Assembly (NCBI RefSeq): GCF_000826105.1
Contig: NZ_CCYK01000006.1
Coordinates: 248,001-312,000, forward strand
Reading direction: 5' to 3'
DNA length: 64,000 bases
Origin: Pseudomonas massiliensis
GTDB lineage: Bacteria; Pseudomonadota; Gammaproteobacteria; Pseudomonadales; Pseudomonadaceae
Shown one piece after another: positions 58,257 to 64,000 of this stretch. Numbering within the stretch: position 1 is the stretch's first letter; the number at the start of each line of letters is the position of its first letter. The position numbers were made by a program, and so were the translations under genes. The notes beneath the pieces are model-generated. The model was given only the letters and a program-made list of their open reading frames with translations, did not search any database and was not told the origin of the DNA.

Positions 58257-58474
58257 AAAGACTTCCTTGGAACCTTGTTAGGCGGTTCGTCATTATACGG
58301 AGCGATACTTGCAGAACCAGCCCCAGTGCCTCAGGCACCACCGACTATCGCCGCGTGCCAGGAAGGATGTCGCGGCCCTGGAAATGTTCAGGATCCTGGG
58401 TAAGATGCCCGCTTCCCGAGCCGATGCCATTAAAAAGCGATCAGCATGTCGTATTCCTGCCGAGCAAGTCGCCC

Positions 58475-60379
58475 ATGAACCTTAGATGGAGCGGCGACAT
58501 CCATGCCAGAACTCAGATCATCAGCCTGGGCCCCGCCCTTCTGCTAACGCTGCTGCTGATCTGTTTCTTCACCTTCGTGCGGATCCAGGATCTGCGCCAG
58601 GAAATGACCCACACGGGGCAGTTGATCGCCAATCAGCTGGCCCCGGCGGCTGAATACGGGGTACTGGCGAACAATACCGAGGTGCTCGACGGGCTGCTAA
58701 GGGCCACCCTGGGCATTCCTCACGTGCGTTTCCTCGAAGTGCAGGACCGTGATGACAACATCGTTATCTACCTGGAGCAGCCCAGCGTGGGCAACGCTTC
58801 AGCCACGCCTGTGCAGGTGTTCCAGGCGCCGATTCGCCTGCAGCGCTTCGCGGGAGGCGGCGAACGCAAACGCAGCGTGGGCGGGGAACCGGAAGACGAG
58901 TATCTGGGGCGCGTCGTGGTGGGCATGTCGGACGACGCCTTCAACGAACGCCAGCAGGAGATAGTGGTCAAGGCCGGGGTACTGGCCCTGTTTACCCTTG
59001 CCGTCACCTTCCTGATGGCGCGACGACTGTCGCGGGGTCTTTCGCAGCCCATTCGTGACATGGGCGCGGCGGTCAAGGCTATCCGCCAGGGCGATTTCAA
59101 GGCCACCCTGCCCGTGGAGCGGGACAGCGAGCTCGGAGCCCTGGCGCAACATATCAATGACCTGGCGCAAGGCCTGGAGCAAGCCAGTCGCGAGCAGCGG
59201 GAGGCCATGCAGCAGTTGATCCAGACTCGTGAAGAGGCTGAACGCGCCAACAGCGCCAAGACTGAGTTCCTGGCAATGATGAGTCACGAGCTGCGCACGC
59301 CGATGAACGGTGTCCTGGGCATGCTGCAGCTGTTGGAAACCACCTCCCTGAGCGAAGAACAGCGTGAATATGCTGCTCTGGCGACCCAGTCCACCGAGCA
59401 CCTGCTGAAGGTGATCAACGACATCCTGGATTTCTCTCGGATCGAGCGCACCGGACTGGAACTGGAACACATCCCCTTCAACCTGGGCGAGTTGTTCAAC
59501 GAATGCGTGCATTCCTTCCAGCACAGCGCCGTGAGCAGCGGTCTGTCCCTGGAACTCCTGGCGCCGGAGGGCTTCGCGCGCTGGGAAGTCCAGGGCGACC
59601 CCACCCGGATTCGCCAGATCCTGGTGAACCTGATCGGCAATGCCCTGAAGTTCACCGAGGAAGGCGGCGTCCGTATCGAGCCCCAGTGCCAGGTTCTGGA
59701 CGATCGTCTGATCTGGCTTACCTGCGAGGTCAAGGACACCGGCATCGGCATAGACCCTCAGGAGCTGGAGCGTATGTTCGTGGCCTTCCAGCAAGCCGAC
59801 AGTTCGATCTCGCGCCGTTACGGCGGAACCGGCCTGGGCCTGCCGATAGCACGCAACCTGGCAGAGCGCATGGGTGGCACCCTAAAGGCCCGCAGTGGCG
59901 ATGGCAGGGGCTCAGTGTTCACACTGGAGATGCCACTGGCGTTGAACCTCAAGCCGGCCCAGGCCAAGGGCGCGCAAGCCCCGGAGGGCCGAACCAATGC
60001 CACGCTCGAAGGTCAGAACCATCATGTATTGCTCGTCGAGGACAACCCGGTCAACCAGACGGTCATCGAGGCCATGCTGCGTAGCCTCGGCTATGAAGTG
60101 AGCGTGGTGGGCGATGGGGCACAGGCGGTCGACCGGGTGCGCGACCAGACATTCGACGCCGTACTGATGGATTGCCGCCTGCCCGTGGTGGATGGCTACG
60201 AAAGCACGCGGCGCATCCGCCGCTTGCCAGAGCGGCACGGCCTGCCCATCATTGCGCTGACCGCCAATGCGTTGCTGGGGGATCGCGAAGCCTGCCTGGA
60301 AGCCGGCATGGACGACTACCTGGCCAAGCCGTTCAAGCGCACCGACCTGCAGCAGCTGCTACAGCGCTGGCTGGCCTGA
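58475..60379 (+). CDS. Hybrid sensor kinase, PA1611-like
   Basis: 634 residues. Helix at about 18-40 ([20 protein letters not shown]), periplasmic CHASE8-type domain ([20 protein letters not shown]), second helix near 165-185, HAMP, then kinase core: H-box [21 protein letters not shown]-box [17 protein letters not shown] boxes DTGIGI and [11 protein letters not shown]-terminal receiver with [17 protein letters not shown], phospho-Asp in [14 protein letters not shown]. Same locus as PA1611 of P. aeruginosa (from memory), which acts with RetS/HptB in biofilm control. Confidence 0.88.
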   Translation: MNLRWSGDIHARTQIISLGPALLLTLLLICFFTFVRIQDLRQEMTHTGQLIANQLAPAAEYGVLANNTEVLDGLLRATLGIPHVRFLEVQDRDDNIVIYLEQPSVGNASATPVQVFQAPIRLQRFAGGGERKRSVGGEPEDEYLGRVVVGMSDDAFNERQQEIVVKAGVLALFTLAVTFLMARRLSRGLSQPIRDMGAAVKAIRQGDFKATLPVERDSELGALAQHINDLAQGLEQASREQREAMQQLIQTREEAERANSAKTEFLAMMSHELRTPMNGVLGMLQLLETTSLSEEQREYAALATQSTEHLLKVINDILDFSRIERTGLELEHIPFNLGELFNECVHSFQHSAVSSGLSLELLAPEGFARWEVQGDPTRIRQILVNLIGNALKFTEEGGVRIEPQCQVLDDRLIWLTCEVKDTGIGIDPQELERMFVAFQQADSSISRRYGGTGLGLPIARNLAERMGGTLKARSGDGRGSVFTLEMPLALNLKPAQAKGAQAPEGRTNATLEGQNHHVLLVEDNPVNQTVIEAMLRSLGYEVSVVGDGAQAVDRVRDQTFDAVLMDCRLPVVDGYESTRRIRRLPERHGLPIIALTANALLGDREACLEAGMDDYLAKPFKRTDLQQLLQRWLA

Positions 60380-60654
60380 GCGGCGCGGCCCGGTTGCCCT
60401 GCAAAGCAGTGCCCATCGGTGGTACAGTGCGCCAGCTTCGCGGCACCCGGGCGCCTTCCGGCTGCCCACGGACGCGGGCAACGGTCTATATGGCCAGCCA
60501 TGGATTCGACCGGGAGGGCGACATCGGGTCGCCCCCTGTGACTTTAACCACGACGCTTTAGTCTATGACTAGGCTGCCGGCCAGGGGAACATGCCCCTTC
60601 ACCGCCGGCCGGGACGATTTACCCCTGCCCGGCAGGGACCATTGAGGAGCTCGC

Positions 60655-61170
60655 ATGACCAAACAACACGCCTTTACCCGGGAAGATCTGCTGCGCTGCA
60701 GTCGCGGCGAGCTCTTCGGCCCAGGTAACGCGCAATTGCCCGCCCCCAACATGCTGATGGTGGACCGCATTACCCACATCAGCGACGAAGGCGGCAAGTA
60801 CGGCAAAGGTGAATTGGTCGCCGAGCTGGACATCAATCCGGACCTGTGGTTCTTTGCCTGCCACTTCGAAGGCGACCCGGTGATGCCTGGCTGCCTGGGC
60901 CTGGACGCCATGTGGCAGCTGGTCGGTTTCTTCCTCGGCTGGCAAGGCCTGCAAGGCCGTGGCCGCGCGCTGGGCTCGGGCGAAGTGAAGTTCTTCGGTC
61001 AGGTTCTGCCCACCGCCAGCAAGGTTACCTATAACATTCATATCAAACGCGTCCTCAAGGGCAAGCTGAACATGGCCATCGCCGACGGTTCGGTCAGCGT
61101 CGACGGTCGCGAGATCTACACCGCCGAGGGCCTTCGGGTCGGCGTCTTCACGTCCACTGACAATTTCTAA
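60655..61170 (+). CDS. fabA: 3-hydroxydecanoyl-ACP dehydratase/isomerase
   Basis: 171 residues. [20 protein letters not shown] contains the catalytic histidine and [18 protein letters not shown] the Asp. It makes the cis-3-decenoyl-ACP that starts unsaturated fatty acid synthesis. Eleven bases before fabB. The 275-bp upstream region has an AT-rich patch at 60541-60570 but no clear FabR/DesT-like palindrome. Confidence 0.97.
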   Translation: MTKQHAFTREDLLRCSRGELFGPGNAQLPAPNMLMVDRITHISDEGGKYGKGELVAELDINPDLWFFACHFEGDPVMPGCLGLDAMWQLVGFFLGWQGLQGRGRALGSGEVKFFGQVLPTASKVTYNIHIKRVLKGKLNMAIADGSVSVDGREIYTAEGLRVGVFTSTDNF

Positions 61171-61181
61171 GGGTTACTTGC

Positions 61182-62402
61182 ATGCGCCGCGTCGTTATCA
61201 CGGGTCTAGGCATCGTTTCGTGCCTGGGCAATGACAAAGACACCGTATCCGCCAACCTGCGCGCAAACCGCCCCGGCATCCGCTTCAACCCGGAATACGC
61301 CGAAATGGGGCTGCGTAGCCAGGTCTCCGGCTCGGTCGATCTGAACCTCGAAGAGCTGATCGACCGCAAGGTATTCCGTTTCGTCGGCCACGCCGCGGCC
61401 TACGCCTACCTGGCCATGGAACAGGCCATCAAGGACTCCGGGCTGTCCGAGGAACAGGTCTCCAATCCGCGTACCGGCCTGATCGCCGGCTCCGGTGGCG
61501 CTTCCACCCTGAACCAGATGGAAGCCCTGGACATCCTTCGCGAGAAGGGCGTCAAGCGGGTAGGACCCTACCGGGTGACGCGCACCATGAGCAGCACGGT
61601 GTCGGCCTGCCTGGCCACCCCCTTCAAGATCAAGGGGCTGAACTACTCGATTGCCTCGGCCTGCGCCACCAGCGCCCATTGCATCGGCGCGGCCATGGAG
61701 CAGATCCAGCTGGGCAAGCAGGACGTGGTCTTCGCCGGCGGCGGTGAAGAGGAACACTGGACCCAGTCGTTCCTCTTCGACGCCATGGGCGCGCTCTCGT
61801 CCAAGTACAACGAGACGCCGGATAAAGCCTCGCGCGCCTACGATGCCCAGCGCGACGGCTTCGTGATCGCCGGCGGCGGCGGGATGGTGGTGGTCGAGGA
61901 GCTGGAACACGCCCTTGCCCGTGGCGCCAAGATCTACGCCGAGATCGTCGGCTATGGCGCTACCTCCGACGGCTACGACATGGTCGCCCCCAGCGGCGAA
62001 GGCGCCATCCGCTGCATGCAGCAGGCCTTGGCTACGGTCGATACCCCCATCGACTACCTCAACACCCATGGCACTTCCACGCCAGTGGGGGACGTGGCGG
62101 AGATCCGCGGCGTTCGCGAAGTGTTCAAGGACAAGGCGCCCGCCATCAGCTCCACCAAGAGCCTTTCGGGTCACTCCCTGGGCGCGGCGGGCGTGCACGA
62201 GGCGATCTACTGCATGCTGATGATGGAAGGCAACTTCATCGCCGGCTCGGCCAATATCGACGAGCTCGACCCGGAAGTAGCCGACATGCCGATCCTGCGG
62301 GAAACTCGCGAGAACGTGCAGATCAACACCGTCATGAGCAACAGCTTCGGTTTCGGTGGCACCAACGCTACCCTGGTGCTCAAGCGCTGGGAAGGCAAGT
62401 AG
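61182..62402 (+). CDS. fabB: Beta-ketoacyl-ACP synthase I
   Basis: 406 residues, thiolase fold. [20 protein letters not shown] start; active-site cysteine in [17 protein letters not shown]; histidines in [11 protein letters not shown] and [15 protein letters not shown]. Elongates the unsaturated chain with FabA. Confidence 0.97.
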   Translation: MRRVVITGLGIVSCLGNDKDTVSANLRANRPGIRFNPEYAEMGLRSQVSGSVDLNLEELIDRKVFRFVGHAAAYAYLAMEQAIKDSGLSEEQVSNPRTGLIAGSGGASTLNQMEALDILREKGVKRVGPYRVTRTMSSTVSACLATPFKIKGLNYSIASACATSAHCIGAAMEQIQLGKQDVVFAGGGEEEHWTQSFLFDAMGALSSKYNETPDKASRAYDAQRDGFVIAGGGGMVVVEELEHALARGAKIYAEIVGYGATSDGYDMVAPSGEGAIRCMQQALATVDTPIDYLNTHGTSTPVGDVAEIRGVREVFKDKAPAISSTKSLSGHSLGAAGVHEAIYCMLMMEGNFIAGSANIDELDPEVADMPILRETRENVQINTVMSNSFGFGGTNATLVLKRWEGK

Positions 62403-62433
62403 GCCGCAAGCATCGCCTGCAGGCTGGAAACGA

Positions 62434-62466
62434 CAGCGGCGCCCCGAGGGGCGCCGCTTGTCTTTT
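62434..62466 (+). terminator. Intrinsic terminator after fabB
   Basis: GCGGCGCCCC and GGGGCGCCGC form a 10-bp GC stem with minimal loop, followed by TTGTCTTTT. It closes the fabAB operon before the pirin gene. Confidence 0.75.
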
Positions 62467-62505
62467 AGGCTACACTACGGCCCCTCGAACCTCCGTGGAG
62501 CCTGT

Positions 62506-63384
62506 ATGTCCATCGCCCAGGTAATCGCCCCTCGGCAGGAAAGCGTCGGCGGCCAGCCGATTCTGCGCCCCCTGCCCTCTGCCCAGTGCCGCAGCGTCGG
62601 CCCATTCGTATTCTTCGACTACATACTGCCGCACCCCTATGCACCGGGAAGCGGGATGAACATCGCCCAGCATCCACATATCGGACTGTCCACCCTCACC
62701 TATCTTTTCGAAGGCGAGTTGTTGCACAAGGACAGCCTGGGCTCGGAGGAGCGCGTCAGGCCCGGCGAGGTCAGCTGGATGACCGCCGGAAGGGGCATAG
62801 CCCACGTGGAGCGGACCCCGGATGATCTGGTCCAGTCGGGAAGCACCCTGCACGGTCTACAAGTATGGCTGGCAATGCCTAAGGCCAAGGAGAAAGGGAC
62901 GCCGAGCTATTACTATTTCGAAGCGGACGAACTTCCCAGCCGGGAAGAAGACGGCGTGCGCCTGACCATGGTCGCTGGACACGGTTTTCGGCTTATCTCT
63001 CCAGTGCCCGTGCTCTCCCCTACCCTGTACGCCATTGTCGACATGGCGCCGGGAAGCACGCTGCTGATACCGGATGAACACGCCCAGCGCGCGGTTTTCC
63101 TGTTGGAGGGCGATGCTCGTCTAGGCAGTGAACCGTTGCAGGCCCATAGCCTGACGGTACTGGAGGAAGGCGTGGAGAGCAGCCTGGCCAGCCCGATTGG
63201 CGCACGCCTCGCGCTGATTGGGGGCGCCCCGCTGGATGGTCCAAGGCGGATGAACTGGAATTTCGTAGCCAGCGACACTACCCTGATCGAGGAAGCACGC
63301 GCTCGCTGGGCCGTGGGAGACTGGCCGCAGGTACCGGGAGAAGCCGGGCGCATCGAGCTGCCCGGCCCTGGCCGCCGCGATTAA
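62506..63384 (+). CDS. Pirin-family protein (bicupin)
   Basis: 292 residues. Metal site in QHPHIGLSTLTYLFEGE and RGIAHVERTP (His-His-His-Glu pattern of pirins); some bacterial pirins are quercetinases, others regulators. GTGGAG precedes ATG 62506. Its stop overlaps, in opposite direction, the stop of the dienelactone hydrolase (shared TTAA). Confidence 0.9.
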   Translation: MSIAQVIAPRQESVGGQPILRPLPSAQCRSVGPFVFFDYILPHPYAPGSGMNIAQHPHIGLSTLTYLFEGELLHKDSLGSEERVRPGEVSWMTAGRGIAHVERTPDDLVQSGSTLHGLQVWLAMPKAKEKGTPSYYYFEADELPSREEDGVRLTMVAGHGFRLISPVPVLSPTLYAIVDMAPGSTLLIPDEHAQRAVFLLEGDARLGSEPLQAHSLTVLEEGVESSLASPIGARLALIGGAPLDGPRRMNWNFVASDTTLIEEARARWAVGDWPQVPGEAGRIELPGPGRRD

Positions 63385-64000
63385 AGCTGCGGCTGGAAGA
63401 CTTCGGCGAACAGGTTGTACATCGCCTGGAAGGCCCTGTCGGAGATCTTCTTGTCGTACATCTGCTTGCCCGGGTTGTTGGCCTCTGGGTCAGTGAACGA
63501 ATGGTACGCGCCGCCGTAGCTGATCAACTGCCAGTCTACCTTGGCCGCATTCATTTCTTCGACGAACGCTGGCAACTGTTCCTTGGGCACCAGCGGGTCG
63601 GCGTCGCCGTGCATGACCAATACCGCGCCCTGAATGTCGTTGGCGTCCGCCGGGTTCGGGGTATCCAGGGTGCCATGGAAGGACACTGCCGCTTTCAGCG
63701 GCGCGCCATCGCGGGCCAGTTCCAGTGCACAGCAGCCGCCGAAGCAGAAGCCAAAGCTGGCCAGGCTCGCCTTGTCCACGGTCGCGAAGCTTTGCGAGGT
63801 CAGTTGCTCGAGCGCCGCCTGCATACGTGTACGCAACAGACCGCGATCATTCTTCAAGGGCATCATGGCCGCAAGGGCCTGATCGGCGTCCTGAGGACGC
63901 ACCGCCTGGCCATACAGGTCGGCCAGCAGCACGACATAACCCTGGGACGCCACAGCGTGGGCAATACGTTCGGCGCCTTCGCTGACGCCCATCCAGTTCG
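63381..64000 (-). CDS. Dienelactone hydrolase family protein (N-terminus cut by window edge)
   Basis: The visible 206 residues start inside the domain: NWMGVSEGAERIAHAVASQG implies further upstream codons beyond 64000. Nucleophile elbow FGFCFGGCCALELARDG (Cys, typical of DLH), Asp in HGDADPLVP and His in GAYHSFTDPEA form the triad. Function could be chloroaromatic lactone or general ester hydrolysis. Confidence 0.9.
   Translation of the reverse strand, partial: NWMGVSEGAERIAHAVASQGYVVLLADLYGQAVRPQDADQALAAMMPLKNDRGLLRTRMQAALEQLTSQSFATVDKASLASFGFCFGGCCALELARDGAPLKAAVSFHGTLDTPNPADANDIQGAVLVMHGDADPLVPKEQLPAFVEEMNAAKVDWQLISYGGAYHSFTDPEANNPGKQMYDKKISDRAFQAMYNLFAEVFQPQL

Overview
The window is chromosomal DNA of a Pseudomonas species. 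The outer-membrane lipoprotein OprI is present in its typical 83-residue form, and many blocks (ppsA/ppsR, cysH/cysB, oprI/tesA, tgpA, gpsA/fabA/fabB) match Pseudomonas gene order. DNA is GC-rich and tightly packed, with many 1-4 base overlaps between genes. No rRNA, tRNA, CRISPR array, insertion sequence or prophage was seen. Both ends cut genes: ppsA on the left, a dienelactone hydrolase on the right.

Layout. 1-9112: central carbon metabolism, with PEP synthase (TTG start), its regulator PpsR and a methylcitrate cycle operon for propionate (pmiR-prpB-prpC-acnD-prpF) that uses the AcnD/PrpF pair and has no prpD here. Two copies of an ATTGTCGACA-type operator lie upstream of the GntR regulator. 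9327-12387: a three-gene set of periplasmic retropepsin, inactive transglutaminase with seven-helix membrane domain, and ATP-grasp glutamate-ligase-like enzyme. 12451-17832: pabB, cysH (APS-reductase type), cysB, a universal stress protein, DAHP synthase, a GNAT enzyme. 18295-24362: oprI, an L,D-transpeptidase, tesA diverging from a YbbA/YbbP-type ABC system, greB. 24597-29577: two MFS transporters, a GNAT enzyme, and a cytochrome b561 / catalase-like peroxidase pair. 29628-37204: leucine/isovalerate operon liuABCDE, with a divergent LysR gene where other pseudomonads carry the MerR regulator LiuR.

37228-41428: a MltF2-like lytic transglycosylase, tatD, an AT-richer island with an orphan Rhs-core protein carrying a variable toxin-like C-terminus, and a small membrane ORF. 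41463-46902: MoxR-DUF58-TgpA-CHAD-thioesterase operon. 46996-52186: a small lipoprotein, a patatin, an orphan kdpE without kdpFABCD, a perfect 18-bp palindrome, a two-component system with a Pro/Gly-rich sensor loop, and a four-EF-hand protein. 52236-58256: a long operon led by gpsA with sixA, a hotdog thioesterase, two alpha/beta hydrolases, a DUF4892 protein and an AI-2E-type permease. 58475-63384: a PA1611-like hybrid sensor kinase, fabA-fabB (anaerobic-type unsaturated fatty acid synthesis), and a pirin.

Most promising for novelty: the retropepsin/7TM/ATP-grasp trio, the orphan Rhs-tip protein without an evident immunity gene, and the EF-hand/two-component/palindrome cluster that lies where the kdp operon would be expected.
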